A stretch of 45,346 nt of DNA from Lingula anatina (Eukaryota; Brachiopoda; Lingulata; Lingulida; Lingulidae), in contig NW_019775817.1 in NCBI RefSeq assembly GCF_001039355.2, forward strand, positions 157,124 through 202,469, written 5' to 3'. How positions within the stretch are numbered: position 1 is the stretch's first letter; every line of letters begins with the position of its first letter. Positions 11,528-23,193 of the stretch are shown here, in pieces. The notes below the pieces were generated by a model. That model had not been told where the DNA came from. It made no database searches and saw only the letters and a program-made list of their open reading frames with translations. The position numbers and the translations under genes are program-made.

Positions 11528-13380
11528 AAAGTCCCCCACAGACCACAGATATGCATGGAGTGCTCATCAAGGTTCAGCTGTGCAGTATAACAAGAAACTA
11601 GAAGGTGTTTTCTGCATAGAATCTTCATTGATAAATCCATCCTCCATGCTTAAAAGAGCAGTTGTCTAAGTAACTCGGGGGCCCTATTCCACAAAAGAAC
11701 TTTTAAACCAAAAGTTAGTCTCTACTTTTCAGTAAGACCAAAGTCCTAGTCAACTATTACCCACTTTGGTTCAATTAAATAAAAATATTCCTCCTGTTTA
11801 TAAGTGGGAAAATAATTGTTTACATCAACAGTTATCATATTTTAGGGGAACTACTTTGGATTTCTCTACAAATTAAAGAAGAAGAATTTTTGGACTTAAA
11901 TTCTTATGCGAAAGCTGTATCAGTACCACTCGCAAAACTAGAACACTTGCAAAACACAAGCTGTACTTTCAACCCCCTGAAGGGAGCATAAGTCTCACAT
12001 TGCGTTCATTACGTAGTCATAAACAACTAATGAAATTTAGTCCCCTTTAGCAGACTTGAGGCAAGAGAATTTAATTACCCTATTACATACAAAATTGCAC
12101 ACTGCTAGGTAACACAGGGCAGTATGGATCAGTTGCCGCAAACAACGGCAGGGGGGCAGGGCTTGCCAAGGAACTTTACCCAAAAAACTCGTCTTAAAGT
12201 TAAGATCCAAACTTTAGTCTATTCAAGCCAAAACTAGTAGAAGCCAAAACTAGAAGTAGTTCAATTTAAGGAAATATCGTGACCATATTCAATCATACAC
12301 TCACTTTACTAAACTTTATTTATTAAGTGGACCATTTTGTGTTTGTAATGAACCCAGGCAGACAAAACTGTAGTTCTTAAAGTCTGGACCAATTTCTGGG
12401 CAAAAATTCTTTTGTGAAATTGGTACAATCATTACAGACTTGATATGTATATCTAATAGGTTGCAATGATGCCATGCTGCTGCATTAGTTTGGTATCTGT
12501 TGTAGAAAATCCAAATGAACTTATTGCGTCTGTGTGTAGACTTTAATGGCCTACAGGCAGATTCACACAAGGGCCTAATTTAAAATGGAAGAGAAAGGGT
12601 CACTAGGTGTTAATGTCAACTTTGTAAAGCCAAATCTACATTGGGTTTTGATACTAATGTCTCGTCACCTTTGATCACCAAGGCAATGGTAGTCTAATGA
12701 CAATGTCAGTGACACCTTTTTGCCAATTTTCCAAACCAGATGGTCTTCTGTTTGAGAACAGCCTGTGATAACACCACAGCATAATTAGTGACACCAAACA
12801 CAAGGGTATAATTCTAAGCTTAAAAAGATCCGTAGTGAACACTGTGAAACAATGTCACTGTGAGATACATCATGATGTTAAAAGCCCAATCAGTCACAGC
12901 TCAGTGCTTGACCATGCTGTGGACCTCACTTAATGGAAAGCAATCAATAGCCCCTACACCCTGTGATTGACATCATCATCATTTGCTTGATCCAGAGACC
13001 ATTTCTAGTAAACCTGGGTTGAACTAAATTATTTCTTAGTTCCTTTGAAATATTAAACTAATATGATTAAAGCTGTGAAAGCTTATTGCTGCATGAGCTT
13101 GTGACAAGTTTAATAAAAAGAGTGTCATTCAATAAAGTACTATATCCCTTAAAGATGGACTCTTACTTTATTTAAGCAGACTGTAACCAAACATTGTACC
13201 TGTGCAATCTGCTGAGCTGATACATGCAAAGCCAAGCCGTCACAACTTGTGTGGAAACGCAGCTGAACTCTGGTTAACTTTCACCAACTGAGCTTCATTT
13301 ATAAATATATCGACCCTAAATAACTAACCCAAGAGAAACATGTCCACAATGAGCCACTTGTTCATGACTAGTTACAGGTT

Positions 13381-13672
13381 TTAAGGAATAACAACTCTTC
13401 ATGCGAGATCCATATTTCATAATGAATACATTGTAAACAATTTATAGAAAATAATAAGTTCTATTTTACCACCAAAAGGCTGGTTACTGGACCATGTGAC
13501 AACCCTCTTTCTAGAAATGAAAAATCAGGGACTCACTTTGAATGTCGAAATGAATTCATTAACCATTGGTAATTAAGGGAAAATTGTCATTTACCACAGG
13601 AAAATCTTTTTTTTTTTTTTTTTTTTTTTGGGGGGGGGGGGGGGACAAAATGAACAGTTTTTAACCCTTTAG
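13381..13672. mobile_element. TTAA-flanked MITE-like element, copy 1 (diverged)
   Basis: Starts TTAAGGAATAACAACTCTTC and ends GAACAGTTTTTAACCCTTTA, near-inverted copies of each other. The interior matches the element at 20536, for example CACTTTGAATG, TTCATTAACCATTGG and CAGGAAAATC. A poly-T/poly-G run interrupts it near 13609-13644. There is no coding capacity, so it is non-autonomous. Confidence 0.75.
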
Positions 13673-14283
13673 ACAATCCACACCATTATCTGCCATTTTC
13701 TTTCACTGAAACACACTGAAAAGTGTCTGTTGATGAAGCTACAGGTTGATGCTGATATTGATCTGTAGCTAGTTTCCCTGCTGAATGTCATGAGTGCCAT
13801 ATAGCAGAGATGAGCAAATCATTCACTGATAAATGTCTTTTTATTTTTTCCCCCCCCCCCCCCCTTCATTCACCAGTGGGTCATCATATGATCTAGCACT
13901 ACTAAATGACTGGTCTTCTAAATTATCTGAACTTAAACTCAGAATAATAAATTACTAAACATAAGGTATAATACAGTCTCTCCTTGAAATACAGCCATCC
14001 TTGCTAACACTCCTGAACACACAAATTTAAGCAATTCATGCAGTTATCCAATACATTTATACACATGATGTCACCTTTATGATAAGTTGCCATGGTTATG
14101 CAACATTAGAGGAACATCATATTTTTTAAAGGAAATCATATTTCATGCTAACCATACACACAAGTATAAATGTGCACCAACACACACACACCCACACACA
14201 CACCAATGGATTTCCCAATCTAACACATCAAATGTACAGCCACAGCACTGACAGTTTTCCCATCAACCTCACTACCAACTCAC

Positions 14284-14455
14284 CTGGCCTGTTGGAGTCC
14301 ACACGCTGAGCTTGGCAGTCCTCGAGGCTTGCTCCTCCTCCTCCTCTTCCCGTAGCAGCTCCTCGGCGATGGAGAGACGATGGCGGCGCAGACTGGAGCT
14401 GCTCGCGCTGCTGCTGCTGCTACGACTCCTACTAGGGCCACTTAAATGCATGCAG
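14284..14455 (-). CDS. Internal coding exon of the TRIM-NHL gene (Ser-rich/Glu-rich N-terminal extension), copy 1
   Basis: This 172-nt block lies between a good acceptor (TTGATTTTACAG before 14455) and a good donor (CAG then GTGAGT at 14283). It takes one base from the preceding exon and then reads 57 sense codons. These start CMHLSGPSRSR, run through a serine tract and the arginine-rich LRRHR, then a helix SIAEELLREEEEEEQ, and end SVWTPTGQ. It ends in phase 0, exactly what the acceptor at 6220 needs, so GQ joins LSTMTST in frame. It also contains an ATG (MHLSG), so it could supply an alternative start. The GC-rich, CAG/GAG-rich coding sequence contrasts with the AT-rich surroundings. The peptide is low complexity and probably disordered; no domain is recognised. 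The match of splice sites and phase is direct; membership in the TRIM transcript is inferred. Confidence 0.7.
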
Positions 14456-15868
14456 CTGTAAAATCAATGGCTCAGAGGCTCTCGGTCGACCCAGGGTACC
14501 GATTCTACAAGAGGAAGAGAATCAATAATTGTATTAATAAGTAAAGAGAAAGGGGACTCAGTCAAAATTTCAATATTGAGTTCCTGTGTTTTTTCTGCTC
14601 AATCAAAATAAGTGTGGATAAAACTCTGCATAAACTGTTAGTACAATATTTACATTATTTAGTATGATCATTCAGCATTTAAGTGCATTCATGTCATAAA
14701 GGGGTTAAAAAAAATGAGGGAAGTGATGAGGTCTGTCAATATCTCAAGCCTATTTGGGTTACAAAAATAAAGAAATATTTGCATCTGTTGCAGCATTATG
14801 ACTGGAGCTGATTTGCACAGTGACGATAATGATGATGGCTTACGGCATAAGTATATGCCCAGACCTAATGTGTTGAAACAGAAACAGATCACTGCAAAAA
14901 CAGGTCTTTGTTGTTGTTATTGTTTTACTCAATCACTTACACTGTTGTTTTTGTATTTGCTCAGCCAATTCTGTTTGCGTCCTCATTAATTTGTATTTTC
15001 TCCCTTTCATTCTTGATGACATGTAAATTAATGCTATATAACCAATGGCAAAAAAGTTCATACACCAGCATGTGGCCCAGCCCAGGTACTGAGAGACCTC
15101 ACACATTTCCAAGAATCCTCATGTATATCATCATGATTATCACGATATCAAATCTATCGGTGCATCGCCATATATAGAACATCACAGCACCTGGTGGCCA
15201 GACTTGACCTAGGCTATATGTATGTGGAGTCAGGTTCACATCAGTACCAAATAAGACCAAAATAGCCTCATTTATGTTGACAGGAATGATGATGAGTTGA
15301 GGATTGGTTTAACACAGGGACCTTAAATCCCCCCCTTCATGTCTAACGACCAAACCCATGTCTTTTACTACATCTCCCATAAACCTCTTTTCCCCTACTT
15401 TTCTCTCACAGACAATCAACAAGCCACTTTGCCACGCTACCCCCTAATGCACACACGCAAACACACACACACATGCACACACACATGTCTCTCTATCTTT
15501 ATCCTTTCTTCTCCCTATCTGTTCCACTTGAGCTCTGCCCCACCAACCTTTCCCATCCAATCTCTCTACACCCCCCCCCCAACTCCCTCAGCCAATCCTC
15601 ACCCATATATAGTTCACCCCATTCTCCGATATCCCATCCTCAATAGCTTCTAGGNTCACCTTTATGATAAGTTGCCATGGTTATGCAACATTAGAGGAAC
15701 ATCATATTTTTTAAAGGAAATCATATTTCATGCTAACCATACACACAAGTATAAATGTGCACCAACACACACACACCCACACACACACCAATGGATTTCC
15801 CAATCTAACACATCAAATGTACAGCCACAGCACTGACAGTTTTCCCATCAACCTCACTACCAACTCAC

Positions 15869-16040
15869 CTGGCCTGTTGGAGTCCACACGCTGAGCTTGG
15901 CAGTCCTCGAGGCTTGCTCCTCCTCCTCCTCTTCCCGTAGCAGCTCCTCGGCGATGGAGAGACGATGGCGGCGCAGACTGGAGCTGCTCGCGCTGCTGCT
16001 GCTGCTACGACTCCTACTAGGGCCACTTAAATGCATGCAG
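15869..16040 (-). CDS. Second copy of the TRIM-NHL N-terminal exon, in the duplicated segment
   Basis: This copy appears base-for-base identical to the exon at 14284-14455, with the same acceptor and donor, 1,585 bases further right. If both copies were spliced into one transcript, the second would be read from its first base and hit a TAG at its eighth codon. They therefore cannot both be included productively: they would have to be mutually exclusive, or one copy is an assembly artefact. The single N at 15655 between the copies favours an artefact. Confidence 0.4.
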
Positions 16041-17643
16041 CTGTAAAATCAATGGCTCAGAGGCTCTCGGTCGACCCAGGGTACCGATTCTACAAGAGGA
16101 AGAGAATCAATAATTGTATTAATAAGTAAAGAGAAAGGGGACTCAGTCAAAATTTCAATATTGAGTTCCTGTGTTTTTTCTGCTCAATCAAAATAAGTGT
16201 GGATAAAACTCTGCATAAACTGTTAGTACAATATTTACATTATTTAGTATGATCATTCAGCATTTAAGTGCATTCATGTCATAAAGGGGTTAAAAAAAAT
16301 GAGGGAAGTGATGAGGTCTGTCAATATCTCAAGCCTATTTGGGTTACAAAAATAAAGAAATATTTGCATCTGTTGCAGCATTATGACTGGAGCTGATTTG
16401 CACAGTGACGATAATGATGATGGCTTACGGCATAAGTATATGCCCAGACCTAATGTGTTGAAACAGAAACAGATCACTGCAAAAACAGGTCTTTGTTGTT
16501 GTTATTGTTTTACTCAATCACTTACACTGTTGTTTTTGTATTTGCTCAGCCAATTCTGTTTGCGTCCTCATTAATTTGTATTTTCTCCCTTTCATTCTTG
16601 ATGACATGTAAATTAATGCTATATAACCAATGGCAAAAAAGTTCATACACCAGCATGTGGCCCAGCCCAGGTACTGAGAGACCTCACACATTTCCAAGAA
16701 TCCTCATGTATATCATCATGATTATCACGATATCAAATCTATCGGTGCATCGCCATATATAGAACATCACAGCACCTGGTGGCCAGACTTGACCTAGGCT
16801 ATATGTATGTGGAGTCAGGTTCACATCAGTACCAAATAAGACCAAAATAGCCTCATTTATGTTGACAGGAATGATGATGAGTTGAGGATTGGTTTAACAC
16901 AGGGACCTTAAATCCCCCCCTTCATGTCTAACGACCAAACCCATGTCTTTTACTACATCTCCCATAAACCTCTTTTCCCCTACTTTTCTCTCACAGACAA
17001 TCAACAAGCCACTTTGCCACGCTACCCCCTAATGCACACACGCAAACACACACACACATGCACACACACATGTCTCTCTATCTTTATCCTTTCTTCTCCC
17101 TATCTGTTCCACTTGAGCTCTGCCCCACCAACCTTTCCCATCCAATCTCTCTACACCCCCCCCCCAACTCCCTCAGCCAATCCTCACCCATATATAGTTC
17201 ACCCCATTCTCCGATATCCCATCCTCAATAGCTTCTAGGTCATCATCAGGTGAAGAATATACTATTGTCTACTTCTGACCCAACTTATTCCAGGTGTGAA
17301 CGCAACAAGTATACAGCTGTCTTGCACTCTTGACCACAAAACTAATGTCACGGAAAGAGAAAAACTGATCAATATAATACCACAAAGATAACAGAGAAGA
17401 CTAAAATGGGGGGGACACAGTCAAAAGTGTAAGAAAACCCCACCTTCAGCAAAGAGGGCAATTTGAATGGCAAATGTACTGGAACCCCACCATTTGGTGA
17501 CCTCGTGTGCCCTTGCACCACATGCCAAGACTTAATAGAAATATAGGCAAAAAAAATCAGACTGAGTTTCAGTTGCCGCAGGCTATTTAGTCTACACAAA
17601 TTGACTTTTAAGTGGCATAAAAAGTGTTAAGTGTTGTGAATGC

Positions 17644-17645
<2 letters not shown>

Positions 17646-17676
<31 letters not shown>
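17646..17676. repeat. AG microsatellite
   Basis: About 15 AG units followed by a G run. A similar GA run is at 7362-7390. Confidence 0.95.
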
Positions 17677-17683
<7 letters not shown>

Positions 17684-18782
17684 TTGTGTGTGTTGGAGAG
17701 AGAACATATCAAATTATATCTCTGCATTAATCATATAAGAATGCCAATACAAACCTCTACAAATGAACCTGGTAGCATTTAGACTACCATATTGTTAGTG
17801 CATGTGTGACAGTGTGCATGTATACGCATAAAAGCAATACGAGTTTCATCATGAACTACAACTATATAGTCTATGGTCAAAGTAGACTGAAATTTTTCAT
17901 CTCAGAGTTCAGACTACATTTTTCCCTGAATAACTTCACATTACTCTGCAGCTCCTGCCCTTAGCTGACAGCAGACTTATACCCCATTCACACTACAGTT
18001 GCAAAAATGCGCATTTCTATAATCCGAATTTTTCGTGAGGAATTCGATTCGGTATTGCGTTCACACACGCTAAGCGAAACCGAATTACACATTGAAAATT
18101 NTATTAAACATGAACTAGCTGAGGACTGTATCTAACAATACCAGAAGACTTCAAGCACTTAACTTTGAAAACATTCCTTTCGTTCAATCTAGACAATTAG
18201 AGCACAATAAAAGCCCTATTCTCCCATCCTCTAACATTCAGTGTCCAACATTTACTAGTCTGGATGGTAAATTTGAACTCCCACACCCCCCCCTTTCCCC
18301 CAGACTCCATAAATGCCCCCTGACCCCATTTAACACACAACAACTACTGTTCATACTTACACATCTGACTGTAAGAAATGAGTCACAGGTAATAGTATGC
18401 ATGCGAGGCTTTTGTCTCTATTCTGAACAGCAAATCATGCATTGCAAAGTAGCTTCTTGTATGTACTCATGTCATTGTGGGTGCATTCAGACAGGGATAA
18501 AACATGGACCGGTTATGGTCTAGTTGATGTCACCTACGGCTGGTTTACGCAGAGGAATGTTGGTCTGACTTTTGCACCAAAACTTGCAGTCTACCTATTG
18601 AATGAAATAAATCAACATTCCTTCCATTTTAGTACAACATTGCACCTGATTTACAAAAAAAAAATTGTTTCAGAACAATAACTGTTCTATTTTAATAAAC
18701 CACTGCAGAATTTTCTGTCTTGAAGTTAAAACCAACTTTTGGTATAAAGATTATTAGTGGAAACAGCTCTCAGTTCATTTAT

Positions 18783-19008
18783 GGGTGCTTTCCCAGAGAT
18801 TTAGATCGATCTAAAGATTAAGTTTTAGATCGACATAACTCCCTGGGGGTTCAGGCTAAATTGCAGTCAGCCGAGCGGACACCATAGTTAATTACCCCCT
18901 TACAGCTTTTAGTAGGCGGGACAGACGCTTAAGCCGGCCAAGCTGACAGTAATCTAGTAAAACTCCCCACAGGGATAGATCGATCTAAAAATCTATGGAA
19001 ATGGGGTG
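18783..19008. mobile_element. GATCGATC foldback element, member A
   Basis: Both ends carry AGATTTAGATCGATCT-type sequence in opposite orientation (TTCCCAGAGATTTAGATCG at the left; AGATCGATCTAAAAATCTATGG at the right). Inner arms share CTCCCTGGGG and AATTGCAGTCAGC-like blocks. It resembles member B (26611-26848) along its length. No coding capacity. Confidence 0.75.
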
Positions 19009-19855
19009 TATGTTTCTTTTTTTTCCAAAGCCATATGAACATGCCATATCAGTGAGTTCCATATTGTCTGTAACCAGGACCCAGGAGCTTGTCTTCCCTG
19101 GAAACAGCTGATCAACCATGCAGCTGATAAAACCACTGACTGAACTTGTACCGTAATTTCTCAATAACTTCGAACAACAGAGATTTCTTTTTTTTTTTTT
19201 CTGTAAAAATTGTTGGCAATATAAACATAAAGATTATTTGAATGATTTGAAAAGGGACCCGACTTCATATCATACCTATGTATTTGAAATTTGTGTATTG
19301 TTCTTTCATTATTTATGTACAGAATCTATAGATCAGCTATCTAATATTAGTATCTGTCTATCTACTTATCTTCATTTAGCAATTTTGGAAACATATTACC
19401 CTGGATTAGCTTGAAATAAAAAATTAAAGGTATTTGAAATTTAAGAGAAATTTCTGTACCATGAATGCAGACAAAATCCACTTCAAAATAATTTTGGTGA
19501 AGTGTTTTTCGTGCCTAGTCTTGTCCATTTTTTTACCTGTTCAAATAAGAGGATAGCATGAACTAATATATCTCACTTTAAATTAAACAATATTCATGAC
19601 ACAAGCATTGTTGGTAATAATGATAAATCTTATAGCAGGCCACGGTGAAATTTACCCAGCTCTTCAAGAAATCTTTTATTTAAATACACCACAACATACA
19701 TTCTGACAATAAATGTCTTGTGAGAGTCCACTGATTTCAACAGTTAGACCTTTAAATGATCCATTTTCTGCCATTTTAGTACATGTCTTGACCAAATGTA
19801 TACTTAATACTGTATGTATTGAGATTTCTTGAAGGCCTTTTAATAAATCATCTCC

Positions 19856-20110
19856 ACTTTTTTCTTTTTTTACTGTATATTTCTGGTATATGTACGCTCA
19901 ATACAAGTACTATTAATGACATAATCATGAGCAGTACAAACCAATAAATAATCACTTTTTTTCCAATATTTTCCAATATTTTTTACTGCATCCTTCTGGC
20001 CTATGTATAAACAAGGAGTTATAACTCCTTGGTATAAACAAGTTACTGATACGTTCAGCACATTCCTTGGGCCATTTTTTTTCCAATAGTTTTTACAGCA
20101 TACTTTTGGC
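19856..20110. repeat. Diverged tandem repeat of about 100 bp with an 18-bp perfect palindrome
   Basis: Similar blocks occur three times: TTTTTTTACTGTATATTTCTGG, TTTTTTACTGCATCCTTCTGG and TTTTTACAGCATACTTTTGG, each followed by a TATGTATA-like stretch. Between them lies AAGGAGTTATAACTCCTT (20013-20030), a perfect palindrome. Function unknown. Confidence 0.6.
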
Positions 20111-20535
20111 CACGTAGGTATAGGTATATATATTAATACATGGCAGTGATAAGGGGGAGCAGCATCTTAACTAGGACAATAAATCAATACCTGCCTAACC
20201 CCTAAGGTAAACACTGATGTAATGAGTGGCCAAATATTGGCAGCTTCCCAGTTCTAATTGAATTTTCCTGAATGTCAAAATTTAGAGCTTATCTGCAGTT
20301 TATCTGACATCCAGATGAGCCAATACACAAAAATTTTTTCTTTTTTTTTTTTTTCAATAAAAAACTGGATTTTGAGAGGCACAGTAAATCAAGGCAATTT
20401 ATAAATGTATTTTTTAATTGCATACAAATGTAATTTTTATCAGCTTGTGTTTTAGTTGTAAATATTTACACATTTAATTTATGTATTTTCTCTAATTATC
20501 ATAATAAAATACTGAAGCATAAAGCACAGCCATTC

Positions 20536-20877
20536 TTAAAGGGGTAACTCTTCATATGAGATGCAAAATTCCACAATAAATACATTATTAACAACACAAA
20601 GAAATATAGTAAATTCCATTTTACCACAAAATCAGCAGTTATTTCAATTGTTCTGAAATCTGTGCTAGCCATTGGACCACGCAGACCCTCATAGATGGCC
20701 ATAATCTCTTAAGAGATTATAACAAAAACCACACTTTTTCAAAGAAACCAATCAACTTACTTTGAATGCTGGAACAGATTCACTAACCATTGGAAAGTAT
20801 AGGAAACTGTCCTTACCCTAGGAAAATCCGTTTTATGACACTTTCCCCACCAAAATGAAGAGCTGTTATCCCTTTAA
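20536..20877. mobile_element. TTAA-flanked MITE-like element, copy 2 (intact ends)
   Basis: The terminal inverted repeats are TTAAAGGGGTAACTCTTCAT at the left and the complement of TTAAAGGGATAACAGCTCTT at the right, each beginning with TTAA. TTAA targets with AGGG-type ends are reminiscent of piggyBac-like elements, but that assignment is inference. A palindrome near 20706-20721 (CTCTTAAGAG) lies in the interior. Non-coding. Confidence 0.8.
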
Positions 20878-21784
20878 TGTGCACGTCTCCTTTCACTCAC
20901 TCATCTCCAGATGATGGCCAAATCATTTTCATCAAAGTGTTTCAAGTATATGTTTCCAAAATAAAGCAGGATTTATACTATTATTACACAAGTCAATATA
21001 GGTAGCTCACATGCCTCAAGTGCTTTCAAACAATCAAACAATGGCGGAAATTTGCTAAGCACATTCTAGAGGAGGAAAACAGGGACGAGGAAGTTGGGGT
21101 GGGGGAGGGAGGGTAGAGAAATGAAGACCCTGTTACCAAAACATGCATAAAATGTTACTTATCATGGAAATTTCCAAATAAAAAGGAGTCTTCTTAAAAC
21201 ATAAATTATCCTTTATTCGAACAAATTTAACGGAATGGATTTTTTCTTAGGTATCAACCCAAAACTTATTCATTTTGCTCAACTATCTCTGCATAACTCG
21301 TACAAATTGTTTGGTCCCAAAGTGCCACAGCAATGTATACACATCACGATAATGACTCACTGAATAACAGGAAAGAACGATATTTAACTGGACATCAATC
21401 AGGATCAGTTCTTACTTACATAGACATGGAAACATTTTGCTACTCCAGAGAACTTACACACCTGAAAATTGGCCCAAATTTAACATCTAAGTTTTGCTCT
21501 AATGTTGACCCAGGATAATCCAGAAGTAACCCTCAGGCCTCTCAAATGAAATACTATGCCCGTTTTATAACAAAAAAGACGTGGCTTATATTTCAGAGGA
21601 ATCCTTATTTTCTTTACTAGTAAGTAAACTACTACAGAATTATCTTAAACTGAAGAGGACTAACGTTTAGGCCAATTTTCGGACTTAAAAGTTTTACTGT
21701 GAATCCACACCTCTGGTCTGGGAGGAAATTCCTGCCAATACAGCTCATAATATTTGATAAGGATAACAAGTCGGAAGGTCTCAC

Positions 21785-21861
21785 CTGTCGAGGTGTCTCA
21801 CCCCCTGCATGTAAACAGATTTGAAATCCTCAATGTTTTCTTTAAACAACTGATCTCCTTT
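21785..21861 (-). CDS. Candidate alternative coding exon (minus strand, inside the long TRIM intron)
   Basis: A 77-nt block is bounded by a very strong acceptor (TTTTTTTTTATCGTAG) and the donor GTGAGA after CGACAG. Only one frame is open: it starts in phase 0 with KGDQLFKENIEDFKSV and continues YMQGVRHLD plus two bases (AG). Those two bases join the exon at 14455 in frame (AGC, Ser), so it fits as an alternative N-terminal piece of the TRIM-NHL gene. It cannot follow the ATG exon at 34785 directly, because that ends in phase 2. It needs a different upstream exon ending in phase 0, or initiation at its internal ATG (MQGVRHLD). The peptide is protein-like but I do not recognise its family. Confidence 0.45.
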
Positions 21862-22898
21862 CTACGATAAAAAAAAATATTTCCATGATGAGAGAGACTT
21901 TTTGATAAACCTAAAACCTTAGCATATCCTTTGCCCCAAATTTCTATTTGGTTTCTTTTTTCACTTTTCTGGGTAATTTTGTCAAGAGGCCTTACCTGCC
22001 TTATTCAGCAAGAGCTCAACCAACACAAAACAACATGATTTACATCATTAATAAACCAAGGAAATATTTTCCCTATCAAGAACATGATGGAAATTGAAAA
22101 GTGCAAAAAGAAATGTCTGTTCTAGTCCACCATCCATCAGATGATCCCATACCTTTTTCTTTCTTCCATTTTTCACCTCGACACCCCTTCCACTCAAATA
22201 AAAGCCATAGGCTTAATGTAAAGAAATGAGTAATAATCAGAAAATTCAGAGTCTAAAAATCTGAAAAGCAGTATGCTGATATCACCTTATTAATCTTGTA
22301 GCATTTCTAGACTCCTGCTTTCCTGCCCTCACTGCCTGCGTGTTAGAGATAGAAACAATCTTCCAGTCTTTGTGTCTTTCTTACTACTCGCCTGCCCTCT
22401 CAAGAGAGCTTGAACTTCAAACTCCGAGGGAAATCTAATCTGTGACACCATACTGAATAACGCAATCAGTTCTTATCTGTTCTTCAAGGCACCGACAGAA
22501 TAGTAACTTTGGTGCCAAATTTCTGGAAACGTCTGAAACAATACACTGAGCCATTTAGGCAAGGAGGTCCCTGGGGAGCAACTTAATAAACCTGTTTTTT
22601 TTTTTAGCAATTACTAGTACGGAGACATTTCATGTCTAATAGCATTTCTACTATGATAGCAGGCCTCACACGTCTGGATTGGCTGTGTGTGTTAAAAATA
22701 TAAACCTATAATATATCCACTTTGGACCCTGTAACAAATAAACCATGATGCCATACCAAGTCAACCCGATATGTTTTCTGACAGAATATATATCTTTCCC
22801 TGACATTTTCTAATTCGAGCTTGGTGTCCTGGAGATATGTGTGCACTGTATCCCAGAGACAATGCCTGTCTTTTGAAGTGTAGTAGCTATGAGGAGCT

Positions 22899-23072
22899 GG
22901 GGTAGCGCTAACACTCGCCAATTTAGCCAAATACTAAAACTGACTTAAATTGGCTAAAAAAAAAAAAGGGCTTGATTTGACTTGTTTTAGCCAAATTATA
23001 ACCATTTTGATAACAAATTGACAAAAATGTGGTGATTTGGCTAAGTGAAAAAAAATTGCTAGCGCTATCCCA
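22899..23072. mobile_element. MITE-like element with TAGCGCTA ends
   Basis: Ends are GGGTAGCGCTAAC and, inverted, GGGATAGCGCTAGC, with a second inner inverted match (AGCCAAATAC against TTTGGCTAAG). It is 174 bp, AT-rich and non-coding, and lies next to the candidate exon donor at 23106. Confidence 0.7.
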
Positions 23073-23106
23073 GAGGAGTGTTCACGATTCTGCTGCCAGT
23101 ACTTAC

Positions 23107-23193
23107 CTTCAAAAGCAGAACCGTCCAGCGTACCAAAGCGAAACTAACCTCTCTTCCAAGCTCACCTCTCCACACCAAGACAAAGTTCAGAGT
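23107..23193 (-). other. Possible exon with strong donor (minus strand)
   Basis: A consensus donor (TTTTGAAG then GTAAGTAC, 23101-23106) ends a block that is open in one frame for 29 codons back to a mediocre acceptor (TTTTTGGGGTAG). It would end in phase 0, the phase needed by the exon at 21861, so it could be an upstream or first exon of the alternative TRIM transcript. No ATG lies in that frame. The peptide (LNFVLVWRGELGREVSF) is not recognised. Confidence 0.2.

Larger units (their letters stand above)
6221..14283 (-). other. Inferred TRIM-NHL intron (between exons at 6220 and 14284)
   Basis: No supported minus-strand exon lies here. Contents listed separately are the 20-bp minisatellite, the CAGGGG element, the TTAA element, short tandem repeats and the possible plus-strand terminal exon at 10796. 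Two TTGCGTCA sites (8211-8218 in reverse, 9555-9562) sit in small CpG-containing patches. Homopolymer C runs are near 9949-9960 and 13850-13864. A MITE-type GGGGGCCCTATTCCACAAAAG edge occurs near 11687. Confidence 0.5.
14071..17239. repeat. 1,584-bp direct duplication (14071-15654 and 15656-17239) separated by a single N
   Basis: The two segments appear identical throughout where I compared them, including microsatellites, poly-C runs and all chance ORFs, with a constant offset of 1,585. Both begin TCACCTTTATGATAAG and end AATAGCTTCTAGG. Each holds one copy of the TRIM N-terminal exon. The lone N exactly at the junction suggests two contig ends overlapping by 1.58 kb that were placed side by side instead of merged. 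A very recent true tandem duplication is the alternative. Confidence 0.95.

Noticed and set aside
14689-15653. Several 60-104 codon ORFs repeated at +1585
   Set aside because: They are duplicated only because the whole segment is duplicated; composition is that of AT-rich intron and CA/CT repeats.
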